Source of the DNA: Erythrobacter sp.
GTDB lineage: Bacteria; Pseudomonadota; Alphaproteobacteria; Sphingomonadales; Sphingomonadaceae
Direction of reading: 5' to 3'
DNA length: 64,000 nucleotides
Assembly (NCBI GenBank): GCA_023653115.1
Contig: JAMNXO010000010.1
Location: 1-64,000, forward strand
The notes below the pieces were generated by a model that was not told where the DNA came from, searched no databases, and worked only from the letters and a program-made list of their open reading frames with translations. Below, piece after piece: positions 1-9,025 of this stretch. The translations under genes were made by a program, and so were the position numbers. How positions within the stretch are numbered: position 1 is the first letter of the stretch; the number at the start of each line of letters is the position of its first letter.

Positions 1-1
1 C

Positions 2-1147
2 ACGCCTTCGCTCCAGCGGATGCTGTTTGCCACCTTTGCAGTGGTGATCGCGCTGGTGATCGAGGGCGCGCTGACCGGCGGCGGCGTGCTGACCGGCACC
101 AGCCCCGGAACGCCTGCGCCGCCCGCAGCCATCGCGATCTGGGCGCTGTTGTTCGCGGCGACGGCAGCGGTGGTGAACGATGCGCGCCAGCGGTTCCGGG
201 TGCTGATCTTCGTCAGCGTGATCGGCCTTGTCATCAGCCTTGCCTTCGTCACCTTCTCCGCGCCCGATCTGGCGCTGACGCAGATCTCGGTCGAGGTGGT
301 GACGGTGCTGCTTCTGCTGCTCGCGCTTAACCTCCTGCCCAAGAGCCCGCCGCTGCTGTCCTCGCCCGCGCGCAAGTGGCGCGATGCGGCGCTGGCGGTG
401 CTCGGCGGCGGGCTGTTTGGCGCGCTGGCCTGGGCGATGCTCACCCGCGAAGCCGGGGCGAGCATTTCGGCCTTCCATCTCGCCAATGCCAAGCCGGGTG
501 GGGGCGGCACCAATGTCGTCAATGTCATCCTCGTTGATTTCCGCGCCTTCGATACGCTGGGCGAGATCATCGTGCTGGGGATTGCCGGCCTCGGCATCTT
601 CGCGCTGCTCGATAGCGCCGCGCGCGGGGCCGCGGGCGCGCGGCTGGCACGCTGGCAGGAGGATATGCCGCATTCGCCCGAGCGCCACCCGATGATGCTG
701 GTGATGGCGAGCCGCATCGCCCTGCCGCTCACGCTCACCGTGGGCCTCTACCTGTTCCTGCGCGGCCACAACCAGCCGGGCGGCGGCTTCATTGCGGCGC
801 TGGTGGTGGGGATCGCCTTTTTGGTGCAATATCTCGCCGCAGGGTTTGACTGGAGCGACCGGCGGCGGCGTTTCGGCGAACACCAGATGATCGCGCTCGG
901 CGTGCTGGTGGCGATGGCGACGGGGCTGGGGGCGATGGTGTTCAGCGCGCCGTTCCTGACCTCGTGGTTCGACTATTTCAGCCTGCCGCTGATCGGCAAG
1001 TTCGAGCTGGCGAGCGCGATGCTGTTCGATACCGGCGTGTTTCTCACCGTGCTGGGCGCGGTGATGCTGGCGCTGGCGCAACTGAGCCACATCGCCCAGC
1101 GCGCCGCCCGCGCCCATGCGCGCGGCCATGAGGAGGGCGGGGCATGA
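2..1147 (+). CDS. mrpA: Mrp Na+/H+ antiporter fused subunit A (C-terminal part) and subunit B, 5'-truncated by window
   Basis: The reading frame is open from base 2, so the gene starts outside the window and 381 residues are visible. The first half is an MrpA C-terminal region: a membrane segment with FSAPDLALTQISVEVVTVLL (DUF4040/MBH type), then NVILVDFRAFDTLGEIIVLG, typical of the MrpA end. It continues without a stop into an MrpB-like domain (RGHNQPGGGFIAALVVGIAF, then FDTGVFLTVLGAVML). MrpA-MrpB fusions are known in proteobacteria. The Mrp complex in the inner membrane exchanges Na+ for H+ and supports pH and salt homeostasis. The stop overlaps the mrpC start by 4 nt, so the genes are probably translationally coupled. 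The first ATG at 20 is internal, not a real start. Confidence 0.9.
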   Translation, partial: TPSLQRMLFATFAVVIALVIEGALTGGGVLTGTSPGTPAPPAAIAIWALLFAATAAVVNDARQRFRVLIFVSVIGLVISLAFVTFSAPDLALTQISVEVVTVLLLLLALNLLPKSPPLLSSPARKWRDAALAVLGGGLFGALAWAMLTREAGASISAFHLANAKPGGGGTNVVNVILVDFRAFDTLGEIIVLGIAGLGIFALLDSAARGAAGARLARWQEDMPHSPERHPMMLVMASRIALPLTLTVGLYLFLRGHNQPGGGFIAALVVGIAFLVQYLAAGFDWSDRRRRFGEHQMIALGVLVAMATGLGAMVFSAPFLTSWFDYFSLPLIGKFELASAMLFDTGVFLTVLGAVMLALAQLSHIAQRAARAHARGHEEGGA

Positions 1148-1506
1148 CCTACGAATTCCTCGTGGCGAGCAGCATCGGCGTGCTGGTGGCGGGCGGCATC
1201 TACCTCGCGCTGCGGGCCCGCACTTTCCAGGTGGTGCTCGGCCTCACGCTGATCTCCTACGCGGTGAACCTGTTCCTGTTTGCGAGCGGCCGGCTGGTGC
1301 TGAACCGCCCGCCGATCTGGGAAAAGGGGTTGAGCGACTACACCGACCCCTTGCCGCAAGCGTTGGTGCTGACTGCGATCGTGATTACCTTCGGCATGAC
1401 GGCCTTCGTGGTGATCCTCAGCTTGCGGAGCTTCCTCGAGACCGGCAGCGATCATGTCGATGGCGATGCGGTCCCGACCGGTGATGTGGAAGGGAGTGGC
1501 GAATGA
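1144..1506 (+). CDS. mrpC: Mrp Na+/H+ antiporter subunit C
   Basis: This 120-residue protein has three predicted membrane segments and resembles NuoK, the usual relationship for MrpC. The segment FQVVLGLTLISYAVNLFLF matches the conserved second helix of this family, and the length is normal. MrpC is an integral part of the hetero-oligomeric Mrp antiporter and is not active alone. The ATG overlaps the preceding stop (ATGA), and its own stop overlaps mrpD in the same way, so this is the second gene of a coupled operon. The last 20 residues are hydrophilic and variable. Confidence 0.93.
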   Translation: MTYEFLVASSIGVLVAGGIYLALRARTFQVVLGLTLISYAVNLFLFASGRLVLNRPPIWEKGLSDYTDPLPQALVLTAIVITFGMTAFVVILSLRSFLETGSDHVDGDAVPTGDVEGSGE

Positions 1507-3032
1507 CCTTTGCCGATCACCTCCCGATCCTGCCGATTGCGATTCCGGCGCTGGCCGCACCGCTCACGCTGCTGTTGATGCGGCGTCATCCCGGCTGGGC
1601 GGTGGGTGTGGGCTTTGCCTCTGCCATTGCCATGCTGATCTGCGCTGTGACGCTGTTTGGCCAAGCCGATAGCGGGGTCATCCGTGCCTATGCGGTGGGT
1701 GATTGGGCCGCGCCCTTCGGCATCGTGCTGGTGGTGGACCGGCTGGCCGCGATCATGCTGATGCTGACTGCCGTGCTTGCGCTGATTGCGCTGCTACACG
1801 CGGTTCTGACGGCGAGCGACCGCAAGGGCTGGCATTTCCATCCCCTGTTCCAGTTCCAGCTGCTGGGCCTCAATGGCGCCTTTCTGACCGGCGATCTGTT
1901 CAACCTCTTCGTGTTTTTCGAGGTGCTGCTGATCGCCTCCTATGGCCTGATGCTGCACGGGCAAGGCGCGGCGCGGCTGAAGGCGGGCGTGCAATATGTG
2001 GTGGTGAACCTAGTCGGCTCGGCGCTGTTCCTGATTGCGCTGGGACTGCTCTATGCGCTCACCGGCACGCTCAACATGGCCGACATGGGCCTGCGCGTTG
2101 CCGAAATAGCGCCGGAAGATCAGGGCCTTCTGCGGATTGCTGCATTGCTGCTTGCGAGCGTGTTCGCCCTGAAGGCGGCGGTGGTGCCGCTGCATCTGTG
2201 GCTGGTGCGCACCTATGATGCGGCGACCCCGGCGGTGGCGGGGCTGTTCGCGATTATGACCAAGGTCGGCGTTTACTCGCTGATCCGGGTGGTGCCGCAG
2301 GTGTTCGGCGAAAATGCAGGCGCCGCCGCATGGGCGCCTGCGCCCTACCTTTGGCCCGCCGCGCTGGTGACAGCGGTGGTGGGTTTTGCCGGGGTGTTCA
2401 CCGCGCGCACCCTGTCGGAACAGGCGGCCTATGCGATCATCGCATCGACCGGCACCCTGCTGATTGCGGTGGCGGGCTGGCACGAGGCGACATTGGGCGC
2501 GGCGCTCTATTACCTCGTCCATTCGACCATCGCCGGCGCAGCGCTGTTTCTGGTCGCCGATGTGGTTTCGCGAGCGCGCGCGGGGGCGGCGGATAACTGC
2601 GCCTCCGGCCCCGATTTCGCAGGCCGTCAGGGCGCGGGGCTGATGTTCATGGCCGCTGCCATCGCTGCGACCGGCCTGCCGCCGCTTTCGGGCTTCATTG
2701 GCAAGCTGTGGATCCTGCAATCGGCGCTGCTGCTGCCGCAATGGGGCTGGGCGTGGGGGGTGATCCTTGGCACCACACTGATTGGCGTGATCGGCTTTGC
2801 CCGCGCAGGCAGCGCGGTGTTCTGGAAGGTGAGCGATAGCGCCGCTGCCCAGCCGCCCACCCTGTCGCCCGCCGCGCGCGCCGATTATGCCGCGCCGGTC
2901 ATCGCGCTGCTGCTGCTGGCCGCACTCGCTATCGGCGCCGGCCCGGCCACCGCCTATGCCGAGGCGGCCGCCGCGCAGGTGCTCGATCCTGCCGCTTCGG
3001 TGAGCGCAGTGCTGGGGGAGGCCGCCGCATGA
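1503..3032 (+). CDS. mrpD: Mrp Na+/H+ antiporter subunit D
   Basis: This 509-residue polytopic membrane protein belongs to the NuoL/M/N proton-translocating family. The expected charged membrane residues are visible: Glu140 in NLFVFFEVLLIASYGLM, Lys224 and His231 in FALKAAVVPLHLWL, and Lys254 in IMTKVGVYSLIRV. These positions line the proton path in homologues. Length and arrangement are typical of MrpD, which carries ion transport together with MrpA. It sits between mrpC and mrpE with 4-nt overlaps on both sides. Confidence 0.95.
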   Translation: MTFADHLPILPIAIPALAAPLTLLLMRRHPGWAVGVGFASAIAMLICAVTLFGQADSGVIRAYAVGDWAAPFGIVLVVDRLAAIMLMLTAVLALIALLHAVLTASDRKGWHFHPLFQFQLLGLNGAFLTGDLFNLFVFFEVLLIASYGLMLHGQGAARLKAGVQYVVVNLVGSALFLIALGLLYALTGTLNMADMGLRVAEIAPEDQGLLRIAALLLASVFALKAAVVPLHLWLVRTYDAATPAVAGLFAIMTKVGVYSLIRVVPQVFGENAGAAAWAPAPYLWPAALVTAVVGFAGVFTARTLSEQAAYAIIASTGTLLIAVAGWHEATLGAALYYLVHSTIAGAALFLVADVVSRARAGAADNCASGPDFAGRQGAGLMFMAAAIAATGLPPLSGFIGKLWILQSALLLPQWGWAWGVILGTTLIGVIGFARAGSAVFWKVSDSAAAQPPTLSPAARADYAAPVIALLLLAALAIGAGPATAYAEAAAAQVLDPAASVSAVLGEAAA

Positions 3033-3514
3033 GCCGCCTGATCCCGCATCCCGGCCTGTCGGCGCTGCTCGTCATGGTGTGGATGGTGATGGTGAATGAT
3101 CTCACCTTCGGCACCCTGTTTCTGGGGCTGGTGGCAGGCTTGGCGGTGCCGCTGTTTACCGCCGCCTGGTGGCCCGGTCGCCCGCACGTGCGCTTCCTGC
3201 CCGGCATCGCCTATTGCGGCCTTGTGATCGGCGACATCATCCTCGCCAATTTTCAGGTCGCCGCGATCATCCTGTTCAAGCCGACCCATGATCTGCGGCC
3301 CGCCTGGCTGACAATCCCGCTTGATCTTGCCACGCCCGAGGCGATCACAGTCTTCGCCGGGACGATCAGCCTCACTCCGGGCACGGTCTCCGCCGATGTC
3401 TCTGCCTGCGGGCGCTATCTGCTGGTGCACGCGCTCCACGCGCCTGATCCGGCGGGTGAGGTCGCCAAGGTCAAGGCGCGTTACGAGACACGGCTGACGA
3501 GGATCTTCGTATGA
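3029..3514 (+). CDS. mrpE: Mrp Na+/H+ antiporter subunit E
   Basis: This 161-residue protein has hydrophobic segments near the N-terminus (about residues 10-45 and 55-85), followed by the MrpE region. TPEAITVFAGTISLTPGTVS is the family signature. MrpE is a small structural subunit of the Mrp complex. Length is normal. Both ends overlap neighbouring mrp genes by 4 nt, which fits equimolar synthesis. Confidence 0.93.
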   Translation: MSRLIPHPGLSALLVMVWMVMVNDLTFGTLFLGLVAGLAVPLFTAAWWPGRPHVRFLPGIAYCGLVIGDIILANFQVAAIILFKPTHDLRPAWLTIPLDLATPEAITVFAGTISLTPGTVSADVSACGRYLLVHALHAPDPAGEVAKVKARYETRLTRIFV

Positions 3515-3792
3515 GCGGCGCTGTGCTGACCTATGCGCTCGGTTTCGGCTTTGCCGCGCTCGGCCTCGCGCTGGCGCTGAACCTGTGGCGGCTCATCAAG
3601 GGGCCGGGGCCGGAGGACCGCATCCTCGCGCTCGATACGATGGTGATCAATGCCATCGGCATCATCGTGCTTGGCGGCATCGCTGGCGGTGACGGCAGCA
3701 ACTTTGAAGCCGCGCTGCTGCTGGCGCTGGTCGGCTTTGTCGGCACAGTGGCCTTTTCCAAGTTCCTGCTGCGCGGAGACATCATCGAATGA
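3511..3792 (+). CDS. mrpF: Mrp Na+/H+ antiporter subunit F
   Basis: This 93-residue protein has three membrane segments. The motif KGPGPEDRILALDTMVINAIG is split here as KGPGPEDRILALD and TMVINAIG; it is the MrpF signature, with conserved Arg and Asp at the membrane boundary. MrpF is needed for assembly and activity of the complex. It overlaps mrpE and mrpG by 4 nt each. Confidence 0.93.
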   Translation: MSGAVLTYALGFGFAALGLALALNLWRLIKGPGPEDRILALDTMVINAIGIIVLGGIAGGDGSNFEAALLLALVGFVGTVAFSKFLLRGDIIE

Positions 3793-4238
3793 GCGGGATG
3801 GCGACCTTCGGCGAATGGCTGGCGAGCGGGCTGATCGTGCTCGGCGCCGGTTTTGCGCTGATCGGCAGCTGGGGGCTGGTGCGCCTGCCTTCGCTGATGG
3901 AGCGGTTGCACGGGCCGACCAAGGCTTCGACACTGGGGCTGGGGGCGCTGCTGGCGGGATCGATTATCTGGTTCCAGCTGGTGAAGGGCGAATGGACCAC
4001 GCACGAAGTGCTCGTTTCGCTGTTCCTGTTCGTCACCGCGCCGATTTCCGCCAACATGATCGCCAAGGCACACCTGCACCGGCTGCGGCAGGGCGCGGTG
4101 CCCGGCCCTGCTGGCACGCCCGCTGCGCCGAGCGAAAGCAGCGACTGGGCGACTTACGAGGCCCCGCACGCAGGCACGCCGGGCTGCTTCGTCGAGGAAG
4201 AGCGGGATGGCTTTGCGGCGCGCCGCGATTCAATGTAG
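3789..4238 (+). CDS. mrpG: Mrp Na+/H+ antiporter subunit G
   Basis: This 149-residue protein is the last subunit gene of the mrp operon. The core of about 105 residues holds three membrane segments and the family motifs GLVRLPSLMERLHGPTKAST and TAPISANMIAKAHL. It then carries a hydrophilic tail of about 40 residues, longer than in many MrpG proteins. MrpG helps form the membrane arm of the antiporter. It ends 9 nt before the TIR-domain gene, so read-through into that gene is likely. No terminator is visible between them. Confidence 0.92.
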   Translation: MSGMATFGEWLASGLIVLGAGFALIGSWGLVRLPSLMERLHGPTKASTLGLGALLAGSIIWFQLVKGEWTTHEVLVSLFLFVTAPISANMIAKAHLHRLRQGAVPGPAGTPAAPSESSDWATYEAPHAGTPGCFVEEERDGFAARRDSM

Positions 4239-4247
4239 CACTAGGGT

Positions 4248-6251
4248 ATGGACGAGCAACGCGGCGCAATGACAACGGATAGCAGCGAGGCGTCACCGCC
4301 GCGCAAGCCGTCGGTTTTCGTGAGCTATTCGCGCACCGATCTCGAGTCCGCCCGCCCGGTTATCGCCCTGCTGGAAGGTGCCGGCTACGAAGTATGGTGG
4401 GACGGGCGGCTGGAGGGCGGAGAGAACTATCTCGCCACCACCGAGAACGCGCTCGAAACCAACGATTGCGTAGTCGTGCTGTGGTCGCAGACCTCGGTCG
4501 GCTCGCACTGGGTGCGTGACGAGGCACAGCGCGGGCGCGAGCGCGGGTGCCTGGTGCCGCTGTCGCTCGACGGCACGATGGCGCCGCTCGGCTTCCGCCA
4601 GTTCCAGCTGCTCGACATTTCGGGATGGAACGGCGCGCCGGGCGATCCGCTGGCGGGCCGCATCCTCGCCGCCGTGCGCCAGCGCGCCGGACAGGGCGGG
4701 GCCGAGGCTGCGGCGCCCGCGGCGTTCATGGTCCCGCCGCCGCCTTCGCCCGCCGCGGCGCCGGGCCTCGCGGTATCGCGCCGCACGCTGATGATCGGCG
4801 GCGCGGGCCTTGTCGGCGGGGTGGCGCTGATCGGGGTATGGCAGTCCGGCCTGCTGGGATCGCGCGGGTCCGATGCGATCTCGATGGTGGTGCTGCCGTT
4901 TGCCAATCTCACCGGCGATGTCAGCAAGGCTTGGTTCTCCAACGGCCTGTCGAACGAGCTGCGTTCGGTCCTGATCCGCAATCCCCGCCTGCGTGTGGCC
5001 GCGCCGACCTCGTCGGGCGCGATCGAGGGTGACGACGAATTCGCCATCGGCCGCAAGCTCGGGGTCGATCACATCCTGCGCGGCTCGGTCCAGCGCGATG
5101 AAACGCAGCTGCGCGTCTCGGCGGAGCTGGTCGAGATCGAAGGCGGAACGGTGCGCTGGGCCAAAACCTATGACCGCCAGCTCGAAGACGTGTTCGCGCT
5201 CCAGACCGAAATTGCCGAAACCGTCGCGCTGTCGCTGGTCGCCGAGACGGTCGGCGAAGGCGAGGCGCGTAGCAGTCTCGACGCGCAGCAGGCCGTGGGC
5301 GGGACGCAGAACGTCGCCGCCTACGAAGCCTTCCTGCGCGGTCAGGCTCTGTTTGAGCTGTCGGCCGGGACGGAGAGCGACCGCGCGGCGCTGGCGCAGT
5401 TCGATGCCGCCATCGCGGATGATCCGGACTATGCCGCCGCGCACGCGATGCGATCGACGATGCTGGCGGCGATTGCCAATACCGCGAGCGATGCTGCCGA
5501 GGCGCGCAGTCTGTTTGGTCAGGCGATCACCGCTGCCGAGCGTGCGATCACTCTGGAGGATCGCCTCGCGCAGGGCCACCTCGCGCTCGGCTTTGCGCTC
5601 AACAACGGCCAGCTCAAGCGCGCCGCCGCGATGCCGCATTACCGCGCCGCCGAAAAGCTCGCGCCTGGCGACGCTGATACCTTGCGGCAGGTGGCGACCT
5701 TCTATTCCTACGGCGCCGAGCATGACGTCGCGGTGCAGATGATCAAGCGGGTGATCGAGCTTGATCCGCTCAATGCGCGGGCGTTCCGTTCGGCCGGTTT
5801 CATCGCCCTGTTCGCGCGCGATTATGCGGGCGCGATCACCCGGATGGAGCGTGCGCTGGAGCTCAATCCGAGCCTCGCCAGCGCCCAGTTCGTGATTGCC
5901 ATTGCGCGGCTGATGCAGGGCGATGCGGCCGGCGCGCGGGCGGCAGCGAAGGCGGAGCGCGTGCCGCAATTCGCACTGACCATGACGGCCATCGCCGCGC
6001 ACCGGCTGGGCGATACCGCGCAGGCCGATGCGGACTATGCCAGGCTGCGCGCTGAATTCGGCGATGCGGCGCTCTACCAGCAGGCGCAGGTGCTGGCCCA
6101 GCGTGGCAGCACTGCCGAGGCGCTGGCACGGCTGGAAGAGGCCTATGCCAAGGGCGATTCGGGGATGCTGCTGGCACCCAATGATGTGCTGCTCGATCCG
6201 CTGCGCAGCGAGCCCAAGCTAGGGGAATTGCTTTCCCGGCTCGCCTCGTGA
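4248..6251 (+). CDS. TIR domain - transmembrane - TolB-like - TPR protein
   Basis: This 667-residue protein has four parts. Residues 20-145 form a TIR_2-type domain (PSVFVSYSRTD, then YEVWWDGRLEGG, CVVVLWSQTSVGSHWVRDEA); Glu66 lies where NADase-active TIR domains carry their catalytic Glu, but this is positional only. Residues 180-203 form one membrane helix. Residues about 210-340 match the CadC/adenylate-cyclase-associated domain that reads VVLPFANLTGD and DHILRGSVQRD. From about 350 to the end there are TPR-like helical repeats. The TIR side should be cytoplasmic and the TPR side periplasmic. Such proteins are common in alphaproteobacteria, mostly without a known role. It starts 9 nt after mrpG. 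A second in-frame ATG at 4269 is possible. Confidence 0.85.
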   Translation: MDEQRGAMTTDSSEASPPRKPSVFVSYSRTDLESARPVIALLEGAGYEVWWDGRLEGGENYLATTENALETNDCVVVLWSQTSVGSHWVRDEAQRGRERGCLVPLSLDGTMAPLGFRQFQLLDISGWNGAPGDPLAGRILAAVRQRAGQGGAEAAAPAAFMVPPPPSPAAAPGLAVSRRTLMIGGAGLVGGVALIGVWQSGLLGSRGSDAISMVVLPFANLTGDVSKAWFSNGLSNELRSVLIRNPRLRVAAPTSSGAIEGDDEFAIGRKLGVDHILRGSVQRDETQLRVSAELVEIEGGTVRWAKTYDRQLEDVFALQTEIAETVALSLVAETVGEGEARSSLDAQQAVGGTQNVAAYEAFLRGQALFELSAGTESDRAALAQFDAAIADDPDYAAAHAMRSTMLAAIANTASDAAEARSLFGQAITAAERAITLEDRLAQGHLALGFALNNGQLKRAAAMPHYRAAEKLAPGDADTLRQVATFYSYGAEHDVAVQMIKRVIELDPLNARAFRSAGFIALFARDYAGAITRMERALELNPSLASAQFVIAIARLMQGDAAGARAAAKAERVPQFALTMTAIAAHRLGDTAQADADYARLRAEFGDAALYQQAQVLAQRGSTAEALARLEEAYAKGDSGMLLAPNDVLLDPLRSEPKLGELLSRLAS

Positions 6252-6295
6252 TACCTCCGCATCGCCCATAGGGGGCGTAATAGGGGAAAATGGAC

Positions 6296-6538
6296 ATGAA
6301 GAAGACTGTGACCTTCGGCGTTCTCGCCACGACTGCGCTGACCCTTGCTGCGTGCAAGGGCGAGACGGCCGAAGCTCCGGCCGCCGAGCCCACCGCTGAA
6401 GCCACCGAAGCCGCGCCCGCCGAAGACGCGATGCTCGATGAAGCTGCTGCGGCTGCGGAAGGCACCGACACCAACAGCAACCCGGTTCCCCCGGCTGCTG
6501 GCGACGCCTCGGCCGAAGCGGCGCCTGCCGCCGAGTAA
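6296..6538 (+). CDS. small Ala/Glu/Pro-rich lipoprotein
   Basis: This 80-residue protein starts MKKTVTFGVLATTALTLAAC, a signal peptide ending in a lipobox (LAAC), so it should be lipid-anchored at Cys20. The rest is low-complexity and rich in Ala, Glu, Pro and Thr, with no recognisable domain. I chose the second ATG because the AGGGGA ribosome site at 6282-6287 is 8 nt from it and only 2 nt from the upstream ATG at 6290. It lies 44 nt after the TIR gene. The function is unknown; an acidic spacer-like envelope lipoprotein is the best description. Confidence 0.75.
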   Translation: MKKTVTFGVLATTALTLAACKGETAEAPAAEPTAEATEAAPAEDAMLDEAAAAAEGTDTNSNPVPPAAGDASAEAAPAAE

Positions 6539-6586
6539 GCTCTACTGACAGGGTGTGGCCCGGCGCCTTGTGCCGGGCCCGCCTTG

Positions 6587-8863
6587 CTACCGCCGCCGCC
6601 GCTCCGGAGGGAGCCCGGCGAGCACATCCTCGATCCAGTCGCGCACTTTGGCGACGCGGGTATAGCGGCTCGGGATGCCGGTCGCCCCGCATTCGTCTCC
6701 TGCGCTCACCACCCCGATCACAGTCGGCTTGCCGTCCCCATAGGTCACCAGCGGCCCCCCGCTGTCGCCGTTGCACGCCTGCGAGCGATCGGGCGCGCTG
6801 GCGCACAGCAGCGCATCCTGCAGCAGCGCACCCCGGAACTTGGTGCGTGCCGTGCAGGCGGCGGGATCTTCCAGCTGCATCTTGGCGCCCTTGAGCACAT
6901 CGCTCGCCTGTCCGCCGACCTTCTCCAGCCCCCAGCCAAAGGTGTAAACTGGCATCCCGCCCCGGATCGGGCGCTGGCCGAGCGGCAGCGGATCGAGCTG
7001 GATGCGGGCAATCTTGCCCGGATAGGCAGACCGGCTGGCGGCGCTGGTATCAATCTGGATCAGCGCGATGTCGTAAGCGCGGCTTGGCTGGTGATAGGTG
7101 GGGTGGGGTATCGCCCGCAGGATCGGGTAGCTGATGCCTTCCTCGTCGCCCGGCTTGTGGACGCCGAGCCGGATGCGGTGCCCTTTGCCGATCAGCGGCT
7201 TCTTGTCCTTGTCGACCACGCAATGCGCTGCGGTGAGGATCCAGCCTTCGCGGATCAGCGCGCCGCCGCATTCCACCCGCTCCCTTGCCGAAAGGCTGCG
7301 TCCGTTCAACACGGCAGGCCGCCACAGCAGCGCCTGCCACGGGGCCTGACCGGGGCGCGCGGTAAAGCCATTGATCATCCGCGCTATCGACGAGCAGATC
7401 CTGTCGGTGTAGACCACACCATCGCGTATGACGCGGGTGTTGGTGCAGGCTCGCTCTCTGAGCGCCGCGACTTCGGCCGCCCGTCTTTCGCGCTCCTCCC
7501 GTTCGCGCAGTTCGGCCTCGGCATCGGAGATTGGCGGACTGAAGCGGCTGTCGGCGACGAATATCGGGGCGTCCGGATCATCTTGCGAAATCTCGTCGAG
7601 GGTGCGGCAGACCTCTTCCTTCCCGGCTTCGCACAGCTGCGCGAGCAGGGCATAGCCGCGATCGCGATCGGATGGGAAGGGATCACCCTTTAGCAGCATC
7701 CGGCCGAGTTCCGTGCAGTCGAAGGTCGAACCGCCCGTGCAGCCGGTCTCGTGCCAGCGCACCATCTGCGCGGCATCATCGGGGGTTACCTGTTTATCGG
7801 CATCGTAGATCACGTTGACTGCCGCGCTGCAGGCCTCGATCGCGCCCGTCTCACAGGCCGTGCCGAGCAGCATCATGGCCTCGGTGGGCGAGTGCAGCGG
7901 TGAGTTGGGATCGAGGCTGTAGATCCGGCCAAGCGCGATGCAATCGGCCTGCACCCCGCGCCCGCAGCTCTTGACCAGCGCGGGGCGGGCGCGGATCTGC
8001 TCGGGCAGGGTGCAGAACAGGCTTGCGAGTGCGCAGGCGCGGTCGAACAATGCGAGCGCTGCGGTGCGGCTTTCGGGCGGGCCGCTGGCTTCGGCGAACA
8101 GCATGTCGCCATACTCGCGGCACAGGTAGGGCACCTCGGCCCGGCAGCCCAGATCGGCCATTTCGCGGGCGAGTGCGGTGCGCGGCGGGATCGTCTGGCG
8201 CAGCGGCGAGAGCGCGAGCGAGCAGGCCTCCCCGTCGCCGCTGCGGCATTGGCGTTCCAGCAGGGCCAGACCTTCCTCGCGCGTCGCAGGATCATCGCTG
8301 CGCTCCAGCGATATGCCCAGCGCACGGCAGGCGCTGGCACCGCCCTTGGCGCAGGCGTCGCGGCGCAGTTGGGTAGCGGCGACCTGATCGCCGTCGCGAA
8401 TGCCCGTTCCGCTTTCTATTGCATCGGCCGCGCGGGCGCAGGCCTCGAGCGAACCCAGCCGGCAACCGCGTTCGAGCGCCGCTATGGCGGCTTCCGCCGG
8501 TTCGGGTTTGCCCACCGACCAGAACAGGGCCCCCAGCCACAGACAGCCTTCCGCATCGGCCGCGTCGCAAGCGTGGCGCAGAATCACTTCGGCGGCAGGG
8601 CGGTTCTGCGGTTTGCCCTCGCCATGGAAATAGGCCTTGCCGAGCGCCGCGCAGCCCGCGGCATCGCGCGCCGCGCAAGCGTCCTCGGCGGCCTGGGCGG
8701 CGGCCTCCTCGCGCGCGCGCAGGTCGGCCGGCTTGTCCGGATCGGCGCGCTCGATCGTGTTGGCATCGGTGTAGTCGAGCGGGATCTGCTGCTGCGCCAT
8801 GGCAGGCGCTGCCAGTGCCAGGCCGAGCAATAGAATCAGTCTTGTGGCTGCCCGAACCAGCAT
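6587..8863 (-). CDS. secreted Sel1-repeat / trypsin-like serine protease
   Basis: This 758-residue protein has a signal peptide (MLVRAATRLILLLGLALAAP, cleaved near AMAQ). It then has about 430 residues of Sel1-like, cysteine-containing helical repeats (for example CAALGKAYFHGEG, CLWLGALFW). A charged coiled-coil linker follows, then a chymotrypsin-fold protease of about 250 residues. The catalytic triad is complete: TAAHCV (His), DIALIQI (Asp) and GDSGGP (Ser701). It should act in the periplasm or outside the cell, with the repeats as a protein-binding arm. The frame stays open far upstream (to 10360), but the start at 8863 has a GGGGGAG ribosome site and the signal peptide. It is divergent from the SLOG-like gene. 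Confidence 0.88.
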   Translation of the reverse strand: MLVRAATRLILLLGLALAAPAMAQQQIPLDYTDANTIERADPDKPADLRAREEAAAQAAEDACAARDAAGCAALGKAYFHGEGKPQNRPAAEVILRHACDAADAEGCLWLGALFWSVGKPEPAEAAIAALERGCRLGSLEACARAADAIESGTGIRDGDQVAATQLRRDACAKGGASACRALGISLERSDDPATREEGLALLERQCRSGDGEACSLALSPLRQTIPPRTALAREMADLGCRAEVPYLCREYGDMLFAEASGPPESRTAALALFDRACALASLFCTLPEQIRARPALVKSCGRGVQADCIALGRIYSLDPNSPLHSPTEAMMLLGTACETGAIEACSAAVNVIYDADKQVTPDDAAQMVRWHETGCTGGSTFDCTELGRMLLKGDPFPSDRDRGYALLAQLCEAGKEEVCRTLDEISQDDPDAPIFVADSRFSPPISDAEAELREREERERRAAEVAALRERACTNTRVIRDGVVYTDRICSSIARMINGFTARPGQAPWQALLWRPAVLNGRSLSARERVECGGALIREGWILTAAHCVVDKDKKPLIGKGHRIRLGVHKPGDEEGISYPILRAIPHPTYHQPSRAYDIALIQIDTSAASRSAYPGKIARIQLDPLPLGQRPIRGGMPVYTFGWGLEKVGGQASDVLKGAKMQLEDPAACTARTKFRGALLQDALLCASAPDRSQACNGDSGGPLVTYGDGKPTVIGVVSAGDECGATGIPSRYTRVAKVRDWIEDVLAGLPPERRRR

Positions 8864-9025
8864 CGCTCCGCTCCCCCGCCCAGCGTCTATGCTCTGTGTC
8901 TGATGCGCATAATGCGCTTTCGTGCCAATCGCGTCAAACCTGCGTCTGGGCACTTGTAAGGGCCTGCGCCAAGGGGTTAGACAGGCTGCGATTGCGGCCC
9001 GCGCGGCTAGGAGACCATCTGCCCC

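Noticed and set aside
4293..6002. 569-residue minus-strand open frame over the TIR gene
   Set aside because: It is a shadow of high-GC codon bias, with repetitive Arg/Gly/His composition and no ribosome site or domain.
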